Source: Actinopolymorpha pittospori (GTDB taxonomy: Bacteria; Actinomycetota; Actinomycetes; Propionibacteriales; Actinopolymorphaceae). Taken from it: 64,000 bases of DNA. Location: assembly GCF_014873875.1 (NCBI RefSeq), contig NZ_JADBEM010000001.1, positions 930,001 through 994,000 of the forward strand, written 5' to 3'. Shown here one piece after another: positions 53,559 to 62,112 of the stretch. Position numbers and translations under genes: made by a program. The number at the start of each line of letters is the position of its first letter. The first letter of the stretch is position 1. The notes under the pieces are model-generated. The model was not told the origin of the DNA and searched no databases. It worked only from the letters and a program-made list of their open reading frames with translations.

Positions 53559-56500
53559 TCACCTGGTGGGCGGTCTGGTCAGCGGCCAGCACCGCAGCGG
53601 CGCCCCGACCACGGCGAGTGCCTGGTCGCGGCCGAGGGACCGGCCGCGTTCGTACGCCTCGTCGTAGGCGTCCGCGCCGAGCTCACCCGTGAGCTGGCGG
53701 CGCAGGCGTACGACATCCGGGTGGAACGCGTCGGGATCTCCCCGCAGGGTGTGCGCGGCGCCCAGGGTCCGGGCCGCACCGAGCCCGTCGGTTCGTTCCC
53801 ACCGCAGGTCAGCCGCGCCCACGGCGACCGCGGCCGCCAGCGGCAGGTCCGGCAGCTCGACGGCCTGCGTGAACGCCACCGCGAGATGCTCCTCGGCCGC
53901 GTCCAACTCACCCCTGGCCAAGGCCAACTGCCCCACGCTGGCCCGAAACAGCGCGTCCTCGAACGCGTCGTGGCCCCGCTCCCGTGCGGCCAGGTCCAAC
54001 TGCCGGCCAGCCTCGCCCAGGTCGCCACAGTGTCGCGCCACATCCGCGAGCGCCAGTCGCGCCAACGCCCCGTGGAGTCGGAAGGAACTCTCCTCCAACA
54101 GTGCCAGGAGTTCTGCCCGGGCGGTGTCAAAGTCGCCGGCGGACATCCGGACCCGCGCCAGCCAGACCCGTTGGAGATGGTCGCTCGACCCGAGCTCCCG
54201 CGCGAGTGCGGCCGCCTCCGTCAACCCGGCCACCGCCTCCTCGAACTCACCGACGATGTTCTGGAGCACCCCGAGGTAGGTCAGGCAGGTGACGAGTCCG
54301 CACCTCTCGCCGACCTCCCGGAAGCCGGCCACTGCCTCGGCGAGATACCGGCGCATCAACGCCGCCTCGCCGGCACTGCCGTGCAACATCGAGCGCACGA
54401 ACGCCAGCATCGCCCGCAGCCACGGATCCGCCGGCGGAGGGGAGCGGTCGATCGCCGTCAGTCCGGCACTCACCTGGTCATCGACCAACCCGAAGAGCGC
54501 GTCGAGCACGGCCGACCCCGAGCGCTCCGGACGTTCCTCCCGCAGCCGGCGGGTCAGGGTTCTGGTGGAGTCTGGATGGCCGGCGAGTACGGCGTTGAAC
54601 AGGTACGCCGCCGTGGCGGCCAACCTGGCATCCGCGGGTGCGTGACCGGGGACGTCCAGGGCAGTGCGCAGCCGGCTCGCGGCCTCGGCGTGTCCGTCGT
54701 CGATCGTCCAGAACAGGCTCAGCGCCGCACCGAGCCGCGCGGCCGTGGCCGCGTCACCGACAGCGGCGACGTGATGGAGGGCGGCCAGTAAGTTGTCGCG
54801 TTCGGCCGTCAGTGCGCGTAGCCACCGAAGCTGCCCGGAGCCCCGCAATCGCGGAGCCATCTCCTCGGCGAGTTCCAGGAAGTAGGCCGCGTGAGCAGCC
54901 TGGGCGCGCTCCACCTCTCCGGTCGCGGCGAGGTGACCCATGGCGTATTCCCGGATGGTCTCCAGCATTCGGTAGCGCCCGTCGACCAGCTGGAGGAGGG
55001 ACTTCTCGACCAGAGTGTCCAGTGCCTCCGGCGGAACACCGAGCCCGGCGGCCGCCTCCTGGCTGAACGCCGCCGGAAACACCGCCAGCCAGCAGGCATA
55101 CCCACGCAGTACAACGTCCAGCAGGTCAAAGCTCCACGCCACCACCGCGCGCAGCGTTTGGTGGCGCGGCAGAGCTGTCCGGCTGCCGCCGGTCAGGAAC
55201 CGGAAGCGGTCGGAAAGGCGCGTCGTCAGCTGCTCGAGGGGTACCGCCCGCAGCCGGACGGCAGCCAACTCGATCGCGAGCGGGAGCCCGTCCAATCTTC
55301 GGCACAGCTCCGCGACCTGCTCGGCGTTGTCCGCGGTAAGGGCGAAGCCGGCGGACGCCGCGGCGGCTCGATCGACGAAGAGCCGCATCGCGGGACTCTC
55401 CTCCCAGGCAGGCACTCCCGCCTCCGCCGGCCGGGCAGATCGTAGCGGGAGGGACGGCACCACGCAGAGTGCCTCGCCCGCCAGGCCGAGCGGCTCACGA
55501 CTCGTGGCGATCACGGTCAGCCGCGAGCACCGACCGAGGAGATCCTCGACCAACCGTGCGGCAGCATCGAGGAGATGCTCACAGTTGTCGAGTACGACGA
55601 GTGTGTCGGTGGCGCCGATCGCCTCGACGAGCCGGGTCACAGGATCGCGCTTGTGGTCGTGCCTGAGGAGTTCGCGCAGGCCGAGGGTGGTGGCGACCGC
55701 GTGGGGTACGTCGCTCGGATCCGCCACTACCGCGAGGTCCACCAGCCATGCCGCGTCGGTCACCTCCGCCGCCACGGTCGTCGCGAGCCTGGTCTTCCCG
55801 ACGCCACCGGGCCCCACGAGCGTGACGAGCCGCGCCTGCGCCAACCGGACGCGGATGTCTTCTCGTTCCTGCTCCCGGCCGACGAAGCTGGTCAGCGGCA
55901 ACCGTAGGTTGCCGCGAGGGCTGAGTGGGCGCGCCTTCGGGGTGGACGTCGCACGCAGGACGGCGAGATGCGCCTCCCGCAGCTCCGGTCCAGGATCGGC
56001 ACCGAGTTCGTCGACCAGTCGGCGGCGGAAGTCCGCATAGGTGGACAGCGCCTCGGCCACTCGGCCAAGCGCGTGGAGCACTCTGACGTGCAGGCTCAGC
56101 AGGCGCTCCCGCAATGGATGCGCGGCCGTGAGTTCCGCTAGCTCGGCCGCCATGTCCGGGCTGGCGGCACCGAGCAGCAGGTCGGCCTCCACCCGGTCCT
56201 CCACGGCGGCGAGCCGTAGCTCCTCCAACCGGACCACGACCGCGGCGGCGTACGGCACCTCCGACACCTCCGCCAGCGCCGGCCCGCGCCACAACGCCAG
56301 CGCTTCCCGCAACCGTCGTCCGGCGAGACCAGCCTCGCCAGCACGCAGTGCGCGTCGCCCCTGCGACGCCAACCGCTCGAACCGATGGACGTCCACGTCG
56401 TCGGGCCGAACCTCCAGCAGATATGCGCCGCCCTCGAAGCGCAGAGCGGTGCCGTCGGGCAGCGCCTGCCTCAACCGGGAAACCGCCGAATACAGCGCCG

Positions 56501-56678
56501 CACTCGGATTCGCCGGCGAGCGCTCCGGCCACAGGGCCCGCACCAGGGCCTCCGGCGGCACCGGGCGCCCGGCGTCCAGCGCCAACCGGATCGTCAACGC
56601 GCGCAGCCGGGCACCGCCGAGCTCGACCAGACAGTCGTCGGCCCTCACCTGCAGCGGTCCTAGCATCGCGACGCGCAT
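53559..56678 (-). CDS. AfsR/SARP-family transcriptional regulator, 1039 aa
   Basis: Domain order: N-terminal OmpR-like winged helix (MRVAMLGPLQVRADDCLVEL, ALVRALWPERSPANPSAALY, SRLRQALPDG), bacterial transcriptional activation domain (VDVHRFERLASQGRRALRAG, ERLLSLHVRVLHALGRVAEA), NB-ARC ATPase (Walker A VGPGGVGKTRLA, Walker B DTLVVLDNCEHLLD, ATSREPLGLAGE, GLPLAIELAA), and a long helical repeat tail. SARP/AfsR proteins activate antibiotic or other secondary-metabolite operons. No biosynthetic cluster is in the window, so the target is unknown. The frame is intact. It is separated by about 200 bases from the YHS gene in the same direction. Confidence 0.92.
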   Translation of the reverse strand: MRVAMLGPLQVRADDCLVELGGARLRALTIRLALDAGRPVPPEALVRALWPERSPANPSAALYSAVSRLRQALPDGTALRFEGGAYLLEVRPDDVDVHRFERLASQGRRALRAGEAGLAGRRLREALALWRGPALAEVSEVPYAAAVVVRLEELRLAAVEDRVEADLLLGAASPDMAAELAELTAAHPLRERLLSLHVRVLHALGRVAEALSTYADFRRRLVDELGADPGPELREAHLAVLRATSTPKARPLSPRGNLRLPLTSFVGREQEREDIRVRLAQARLVTLVGPGGVGKTRLATTVAAEVTDAAWLVDLAVVADPSDVPHAVATTLGLRELLRHDHKRDPVTRLVEAIGATDTLVVLDNCEHLLDAAARLVEDLLGRCSRLTVIATSREPLGLAGEALCVVPSLPLRSARPAEAGVPAWEESPAMRLFVDRAAAASAGFALTADNAEQVAELCRRLDGLPLAIELAAVRLRAVPLEQLTTRLSDRFRFLTGGSRTALPRHQTLRAVVAWSFDLLDVVLRGYACWLAVFPAAFSQEAAAGLGVPPEALDTLVEKSLLQLVDGRYRMLETIREYAMGHLAATGEVERAQAAHAAYFLELAEEMAPRLRGSGQLRWLRALTAERDNLLAALHHVAAVGDAATAARLGAALSLFWTIDDGHAEAASRLRTALDVPGHAPADARLAATAAYLFNAVLAGHPDSTRTLTRRLREERPERSGSAVLDALFGLVDDQVSAGLTAIDRSPPPADPWLRAMLAFVRSMLHGSAGEAALMRRYLAEAVAGFREVGERCGLVTCLTYLGVLQNIVGEFEEAVAGLTEAAALARELGSSDHLQRVWLARVRMSAGDFDTARAELLALLEESSFRLHGALARLALADVARHCGDLGEAGRQLDLAARERGHDAFEDALFRASVGQLALARGELDAAEEHLAVAFTQAVELPDLPLAAAVAVGAADLRWERTDGLGAARTLGAAHTLRGDPDAFHPDVVRLRRQLTGELGADAYDEAYERGRSLGRDQALAVVGAPLRCWPLTRPPTR

Positions 56679-56731
56679 ACGGTCACTGTGCCAGCATCAC
56701 ACCAGCCGACACACTGTGGAGGGCCGGAACA

Positions 56732-56870
56732 TCACGCCCGCAGGAAGCGCAAGATCCGCTCGGCAATCACGGGATAGTCACTGCCAGCCAGATGAAGCGA
56801 GTGTCGGCCTCGCTCGTCCCCCGTACGGCGTTCGGGATGCGGGCGACCAGTCACGACATGGAGCTGGCCA
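56732..56870 (-). pseudogene. Unassigned C-terminal fragment (hydrolase-like)
   Basis: HVVTGRPHPERRTGDERGRH then SLHLAGSDYPVIAERILRFL. The histidine followed by a helix of the type PVIAERILRFL resembles the end of alpha/beta-hydrolase proteins, where it carries the catalytic histidine. Only about 45 residues are visible, so this is a weak call. Confidence 0.35.
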
Positions 56871-56904
56871 CATCGTGGGCCACTCGCCCTCGCCTCCCCC
56901 GCGG

Positions 56905-57115
56905 CCGCGGTGCGGCGGTCCTGCACCGCATGCCAGGGCGCCTTGTCCGTCCAGGGAAAGTCGGTCTCCAGCGACACCGTCTTGGCGTTGGCCCTACCAC
57001 GCTGCGCCAGTGCCCGCGGACCTTCAGCAGGTCACCAGGCTTGACACTCTCCCGGCCGGAGTTGCTCGCCACACCGTCGCTGGCCCGCACCAACCGCCAC
57101 TGCTCTAGGTCGCCC
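56905..57115 (-). pseudogene. Fragment like the tail of DUF3560-type proteins
   Basis: Minus strand, two frames: WRLVRASDGVASNSGRESVK, PGDLLKVRGHWRSVV, then RANAKTVSLETDFPWTDKAP. The pattern pGDlvrvrGxWxxVvRvNaKTVsvxTxxsWTDxxPy occurs in actinobacterial mobile-element proteins of the DUF3560/KfrB group. Frame is lost near 57005. Probably a relic of a plasmid or integrative element. Confidence 0.45.
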
Positions 57116-57648
57116 GAGCGATCGCCAGACGGTCCAACAGCCCCTGCGATACCTGCTCTCCGGGCCTCCCTGCCCCTGGTCGAAACGCCCGAGCCCGCGC
57201 CTGGCGGCTGGTCAAGACGCAATTGACTTGGCGCCTCCTACGTTAGCCGGCGCCCACCGACATCTCGAGGTGCTCGGCATCGGATCGGCCGGCATGGGGT
57301 CCCGTGTCCGGGTCCTGTGGAGCTGGCGCGTGGGTGGTGTGCGAAGGGACTGGTGAGAGGTTTCTACGGTCAGCGCGTGGCGACCTGTTCGTCTCGCCGG
57401 GTTGCCCTGTCCTGCGATCCGCAACTGCTCCTGTAGCTCGCCCTGGCGAGCGCAATGCCGGAACATTTCCTGAGCTCGGAGTCGACATGGAGATGGCTGC
57501 GGCACGATGACCCTCGGCTGATGTAACCAGACACGAGTGTCGTCGCTGCCAGACCGCAGCACAGCCGACTTACGAGAACGGACAAGCCATCCTGATCGCC
57601 GAGCGAGCTGTACGGCGTCACGCCATCGTGGCCCCCGCATGGCCTCCG
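57116..57648. other. No recognisable gene
   Basis: Open frames on both strands lack domain features. Nothing structured was noticed beyond GC-rich short repeats. The interval lies beyond the stop of the haloalkane dehalogenase. Confidence 0.4.
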
Positions 57649-58536
57649 TCAGCCCAACGTCCCCATCCAGCTGGCGATGGCCTCCCCGATTTCGTCCGGC
57701 GAGTCTTCCTGGACGAAATGGACTCCTGCGACCGTCACCTCGGCCTGCGCTGGCCACCCGCGGACGAAGTCGAGCAACCAGTCGCTGGCGAGGATCGCAC
57801 CTGGCTCAACCTTCACGAACAGCTTGGGCACATCGCTCGTCGCCAGCCAGTCCGCGTAGGCGGTCGCGATCGCGGTCACGTCGGCGGGCTCGCCCTCGAT
57901 GGGGATCTCCCGGGGCCACGTCAGCGTCGGCCGTCGTCCCTCGCCCGGCTCGGCGAACGGCCGTCGGTACTCCGCCATCTCCTCGTCAGAGAGGGTGCGC
58001 AGAGCGGCCTCCGGCAACACCTGCTCGATGAACAGGTTGTCTCGCAGGATCATCTCCTCGCCGGCTTCGGAACGCAGTGCCTGCAAGAGTGAACGCTTAC
58101 CCATCTTGTCCCAGTGGTCCCAGGCCTGCGGCCGCACAATCGCCTCCATGTAGGCGATACCCTTCACGGCCTCGCGGTGGCGATTGGCCCAGTCGAAGCC
58201 GAGGGCCGAGCCCCAGTCATGGACGACGAGGGTGACCCGCTCGTGCACACCCAGGGCCTCCAGCAGGGCGTCGAGGTAGCGGCGGTGCTCGACGAAACGA
58301 TACGAGCCAGGGCCACTGTCCGGCAGCTTGTCGGAATCACCCATGCCGATCAGGTCAGGTGCGATGCAGCGACCTCGTGGCTGCAAGTGCGGCAACACGT
58401 TGCGCCACAGGTAGGACGAGGTGGGATTGCCGTGCAGCAGCACGATGGGGTCGCCCTCTCCCACCTCCACGTACGCCATCTCCCGGCCAAGGACCTGGCG
58501 CCGCTGCTTCTGATACGGAAATTCCCCAGAGATCAT
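57649..58536 (-). CDS. dhaA: Haloalkane dehalogenase
   Basis: A 295-residue alpha/beta-hydrolase. All signature positions are present: HGNPTSSYLWRN with halide-stabilising Asn37, VVHDWGSALG with nucleophile Asp107 and halide-binding Trp108, YMEAIVRP with the acid Glu131, and GVHFVQEDSPDEIG with the base histidine. This is the DhaA-type triad (Asp-His-Glu), so the enzyme should hydrolyse carbon-halogen bonds through an alkyl-enzyme ester (EC 3.8.1.5). The physiological substrate is unknown. ATG 58536 follows an AAGGAGGG site. Monocistronic and intact, next to a graveyard of broken genes. Confidence 0.9.
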   Translation of the reverse strand: MISGEFPYQKQRRQVLGREMAYVEVGEGDPIVLLHGNPTSSYLWRNVLPHLQPRGRCIAPDLIGMGDSDKLPDSGPGSYRFVEHRRYLDALLEALGVHERVTLVVHDWGSALGFDWANRHREAVKGIAYMEAIVRPQAWDHWDKMGKRSLLQALRSEAGEEMILRDNLFIEQVLPEAALRTLSDEEMAEYRRPFAEPGEGRRPTLTWPREIPIEGEPADVTAIATAYADWLATSDVPKLFVKVEPGAILASDWLLDFVRGWPAQAEVTVAGVHFVQEDSPDEIGEAIASWMGTLG

Positions 58537-58648
58537 GTTCGCTTCTCCCTCCTTGTAGTACCCGACTCCCAGACTTGGACGCCGATAGTTGCAGGGGCTT
58601 TCTACCCTGGACTAAACCGCGATTAGGCGTTGATATTTTTCGAATCCG

Positions 58649-58745
58649 GATCGGGAAACGAGGGATCGGCTCGTCCTCGATGTCATCGAGCGTGACCGAC
58701 TCCCTGCCCGCCAGCCGTTGCCCGACCGGGAGGCGGTCTCGCCCC
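58649..58745 (-). pseudogene. LysR-type regulator scrap
   Basis: GRDRLPVGQRLAGRESVTLD then DIEDEPIPRFP: the stretch in LysR substrate-binding domains that reads hpLAgresvtLaDLadEPf. Only about 32 residues remain, with no helix-turn-helix. It lies upstream of the dehalogenase on the same strand and could be the remnant of its former regulator. Confidence 0.5.
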
Positions 58746-58799
58746 TGCGCACTGGGGGCGTCCCGGAGGGGTGGAAGGCGAGCATCGTTCACTTCGCGG

Positions 58800-59010
58800 T
58801 GTCTTCAGCGACTTGACCATCGAGATCGAGGACGTCGTCGTGAACGGGGACAAGATGGCGGTGCGGGCGGTCAACCGCGCGAATCACACCGGCGAGCTGC
58901 TCGGCGTCGAGGGCACCGGCACCGGCACCGAGGTCGACCTCCGGGCGGCCGACTGCGCATCTGGCACCTGGAGGGCTACTTCACAATTGCCACCCAGGAC
59001 TGGGGCTCAT
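58800..59010 (+). pseudogene. SnoaL-like polyketide cyclase fragment
   Basis: VFSDLTIEIEDVVVNGDKMA then VRAVNRANHTGELLGVEGTG, followed in another frame by IWHLEGYFTIATQDWG: the core strands of SnoaL-like ester cyclase/NTF2-fold proteins (vxvxGDkVavRxxxxGtHxGelxG...). The frame is lost near 58930 and both ends are missing. Confidence 0.6.
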
Positions 59011-59089
59011 CCCCGGCGGGTCGCTGTCGCGTACCTGATCGCCTCGGCCACTGGGAACTCGTGCGCTGGGGCACTCTCCCGGTAGGCGC

Positions 59090-59365
59090 AGCACAGTCAC
59101 CGGAGATGAGCGGGAAGACGACCTCAATCTCCAGCCCGCCGGCTGGCCTGGAACGCGCTCACGGCGGCGTGGTGGGTGGTGGCGATGGCCTGGAGGATGG
59201 ACAGGCCGAGGCCGTGTCCCTCGGTGTGGCTGGTCCGGTCAGCGCCGAGCCGGTGGAAGGGCTCGACGAGCCGGTCCACCTCCGCCGGTGGGACGAAGGG
59301 GCCGCTGTTGGTGACCAACAAGACGGCCTGCCCATCGCTGATGCGGGTGGCGACGCGATCCAGCC
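59090..59365 (-). pseudogene. Sensor histidine kinase, ATPase-domain fragment
   Basis: RVATRISDGQAVLLVTNSGP then FVPPAEVDRLVEPFHRLGAD, RTSHTEGHGLGLSILQAIAT, and after a frameshift LEIEVVFPLIS. This is the C-terminal half of a HATPase domain (G1-like NSGP, F-box PFHRLG, G2 GHGLGLSI). The N-box and all upstream domains are gone. Confidence 0.75.
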
Positions 59366-59371
59366 GACGCC

Positions 59372-59790
59372 TCCTATGACCGTGATCTGCTCTTTGCAAC
59401 GACCGTCATGCACGATCTAGGGGTCGGTGACCTCGCGCGCGGCGATACGCAGTTGGAGGTGGAGGGCGCGGATCTCGTTGCCGCGCTGCTGACCGAGCAC
59501 AGTGTCGACACGGGAGACGTGGACCGGGTGTGGGAGGCGATCGCGCTGCACACCTCTCCTGGGATCGCCGAAAGGCGCGGGCTGCTCGCCTACCAGACTC
59601 GTGAGGGCGTCGCTATCGACCTCGGTCGTACACGAAGATCGTCGCGACCTGGGAGAGGAAGATCCACGCAGCATATCCGCGGCTGGCGATGGCGGGGTCG
59701 CTGACCGACGCCATCGTGGAACGGGCCGCCCGGTCCGCCGTGGCGACAACCTGCGGGCACCAGACCTGGCACCCAGAGCACTGCCGCGCC
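59372..59790 (+). pseudogene. HD-domain phosphohydrolase fragment
   Basis: YDRDLLFATTVMHDLGVGDL then LEVEGADLVAALLTEHSVDT and VWEAIALHTSPGIAERRGL, with the metal-binding HD pair (MHDLG) and downstream AIALHTSPGI of cyanamide hydratase-like HD proteins. Near 59630 the frame shifts to IHAAYPRLAMAGSLTDAIVE. The N-terminus is lost at a junction with the kinase fragment on the other strand at about 59368. Confidence 0.7.
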
Positions 59791-60045
59791 GGCGGGCAGA
59801 CTCCCCCTTCACAGCCGCCGGCATGCGACGAGCACCGGCGGCCGTGGAGTGGCGCTTCTTGTAGGTCAGGCGCATGTAGGGCCCGAGCGCGCGCGCATCT
59901 CCAGGCTCATGGTCCCCTCGGGCAGGTGCGGATTCTCCACGGTGTAACCTCGCTCGGCGCTGAGGAGAATGTCGAGGCATTCCTGGTCCATCATCTCGAA
60001 CACGCCAAGCTGGCCGTCGTCGTAACGCTTGCCGCCGACGTGGCG
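59791..60045 (-). other. Unassigned protein-like remnant
   Basis: Minus-strand frames give MMDQECLDILLSAERGYTVE then PHLPEGTMSLEMRA and, after a shift, GPYMRLTYKKRHSTAAGARR. It is coherent over about 60 residues but of no family I recognise. Confidence 0.3.
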
Positions 60046-60166
60046 CCGGCAAACGGTACTTGGTTCGTCAACGGCGTGTCCGGCGGCCTCGGCCGCGAAC
60101 TGCTCGAGCAGGCGCTGGGACCCGGTGACCGTGCCGTCGCAACGATGCGGCGGCCCGAGCAACTCC
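60046..60166 (+). pseudogene. Short-chain dehydrogenase, N-terminal fragment
   Basis: NGTWFVNGVSGGLGRELLEQ then ALGPGDRAVATMRRPEQL: the NAD(P)-binding start of an SDR enzyme (TGxxxGxG motif with T replaced by N, and the arginine pair that selects NADP). The catalytic Ser-Tyr-Lys region is absent. Confidence 0.65.
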
Positions 60167-60760
60167 TTTTCCGCCGCCACTCGAGCACGCTGGTGGACGT
60201 TCGGACGCCCCGACGCGGCCGAAGGAGGCCAGTGGCGCACCGTCTCTGCGGCGTGAGCGCAGTGGTGGACTCCTGTCGGGCTGCAGTCGCGTACCTGACG
60301 GGGTCGATTCCGAAGGTGAGCGCCTCGATCAGCTGCTCCTGCTGCCTACCAGGTGCGAGGACACGTCGTTGGCGACCCCTAGGGTGCATCTCCCCCAGGG
60401 CGTGCAGGCTGTCAGGTGTCGACGTACTCCCGCCAACTCAAACTTCTGGCGGAGCTCAACGCTCCGGTGGTGGGTGGCGGTCAGCTCAGCCGGGCATCGG
60501 AAGGTCGGGCCGACGAGCGCTCGCTGCTGTCAGGCCTGCGCGAGAGGAGTTCCCTGGGGGCAGGACACCGACGTGGTGATCCTGCCGCGCAGGGTGACTA
60601 TTACCACGCTGACGAAGGTCTCGATGAGGCGCACCCTGAGCGTGGCGAAGAGCCGCTCGGGGCCATCCGGGGCCGTCGCGGTCGCGGCGGCCCTGCACCG
60701 GTCGACGTTCCGCAACGTGGCTCGACGCGGGGTAGCGACTACCGGCAGGGGTGGTTACCC
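60167..60760. other. No recognisable gene
   Basis: Long overlapping frames on both strands without domain features. On the minus strand RLFATLRVRLIETFVSVVIV (about 60600-60680) is hydrophobic and could be a membrane-segment relic. Confidence 0.35.
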
Positions 60761-60797
60761 GGCCTAAGCTAAGGCTGTTTACGTGGCCTGAGCTAAG
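60761..60797. promoter_or_regulatory. Direct repeats before the ERCC4 gene
   Basis: GGCCTAAGCTAAG (60761-60773) and GGCCTGAGCTAAG (60785-60797) are 13-base direct repeats with one difference, 24 bases start to start (about two helical turns), ending 25 bases before the start codon. Possibly a tandem protein-binding site or promoter element. Confidence 0.5.
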
Positions 60798-60822
60798 CGG
60801 GCAAGTAAGCGGAGGTGGGCGC

Positions 60823-61815
60823 ATGGACCTGTTGATCGCACGCAACCCGGATCCGGATTCTCGGCTTCCGTACCTGTTGCGTGTGCCGTTGGGGCAGGAT
60901 GAGTTGGTCTTTCGTGTGGGTGACCTCTGGCCGCGGACCAATGCGGTCTACTGCCATCCCGTATCTGGTGATGCATGGCCGGCCGATGCCGAGATCGTTG
61001 AGCGAGTACCCGTGCGTTCTTGTGTACGCAGAGGCGCTGCGATCGAGCTGGTGCTCGACCGCAGCAGGGAGAACCGCTCCCAGATCGTCTACACCCAAGC
61101 CCGTGGCCGCGACGTCGTGTTCTGGCAGTCTGCCCGTACCCGTAAGAAGGCCAGGCCGAACGTGCGTACACCACGCGCGCGGGCCGCTGGCCTGCCCGAA
61201 CTAGAAATCCTCGTCGACTCCCACGAGCAGTACCCCTACAAGTTCGCTGCCAAACCAGTACACGTCCTACGCCGAGCCCTTCCCTGCGGCGACTACGGAG
61301 TGGTCGTCGCAGGTCGGATGGTGGCAGCGGTTGAACGGAAGTCGCTGGCGGACCTGGTGTCCTCGCTGACCGGGGGCAAGCTCGCCTACCAGCTCGGCGA
61401 TCTGACGACCCTTCCGCGCGCCGCGGTTGTCGTCGAGGACCGCTACAGCGACCTGTTCAAGCTGGAGTGGGTTCGACCAGCGGTCGTCCTCGATGGGCTC
61501 GCCGAGGTGCAGATCCGCTGGCCTGAGGTGCCGATCGTGTTCGCCGAGACCCGACAACTCGCTGAGGAGTACACCTACCGCTGGCTGGCGGCGGCACACA
61601 CGTGGGCGAGTGTGGACGACGCGTCGGCCGGCCTCATCGATCCGAACGGGCGCGCCGAGACCGCCAAGGCTCCGTCGGCGCCAGAACCGAGCACTGCCGA
61701 AGTCCGTGCCTGGGCCCGCACCACTGGCTTGGAGGTTCCACCTCGAGGCCGGCTCCGCCCAGAGATATGGCAAGCCTGGCGCGACGCCCATCCCCCGACT
61801 GAAATGAGCTCATGA
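60823..61815 (+). CDS. ERCC4-domain nuclease-like protein with Lsr2-type tail
   Basis: A 330-residue protein. The middle is an ERCC4/XPF nuclease core: EILVDSHEQYPYKFAAKPVH, RALPCGDYGVVVAGRMVAAV then ERKSLADLVSSL, giving the D...ERK-x3-D active-site pattern, and AAVVVEDRYSDLFKLEWV. The last 35 residues (TAEVRAWARTTGLEVPPRGR, PEIWQAWRDA) are an Lsr2 C-terminal DNA-binding module, which favours AT-rich minor grooves. GGAGGTGGGC precedes ATG 60823. The domain pairing suggests a structure-specific nuclease directed to AT-rich or foreign DNA; the role in vivo is not established. It may be co-regulated by the direct repeats just upstream. Confidence 0.85.
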   Translation: MDLLIARNPDPDSRLPYLLRVPLGQDELVFRVGDLWPRTNAVYCHPVSGDAWPADAEIVERVPVRSCVRRGAAIELVLDRSRENRSQIVYTQARGRDVVFWQSARTRKKARPNVRTPRARAAGLPELEILVDSHEQYPYKFAAKPVHVLRRALPCGDYGVVVAGRMVAAVERKSLADLVSSLTGGKLAYQLGDLTTLPRAAVVVEDRYSDLFKLEWVRPAVVLDGLAEVQIRWPEVPIVFAETRQLAEEYTYRWLAAAHTWASVDDASAGLIDPNGRAETAKAPSAPEPSTAEVRAWARTTGLEVPPRGRLRPEIWQAWRDAHPPTEMSS

Positions 61816-62112
61816 CCCCGCTTGGCCCCGGCTCAAGTTACGACGCGGTCTCCACCGCATCTTTTGAGTCACCGAGGCCTACGCCGATGTGGGGGTGGGG
61901 TGGCGTTGCGGGGCCGGTGCGGGGTGGCTGGGCGCACATGTGGTCGCGTACACAGGTCATGAGGTCGCCGAGGTCGCCAAGGTCGCCGTTGGAGAGGGGT
62001 TGGAACAGGAGCCGGTGGACACGGGATGTGGCCGGACAGGACGCGAAGGAAGAGGGCCCCGCCGTCCTCGGTGGTGAGGGACCAGGGTGGCGCGGTTGTC
62101 GTCGATGCTGGG
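61816..62112. other. No gene seen
   Basis: About 300 bases between two convergent genes without a convincing reading frame. Tandem AGGTCGCC-type triplets near 61970-61990 are noticeable; no clear terminator was found. Confidence 0.35.

Noticed and set aside
53376..54791. A 471-residue plus-strand frame opposite the SARP regulator
   Set aside because: Shadow frame in high-GC DNA; the SARP gene on the minus strand is complete.
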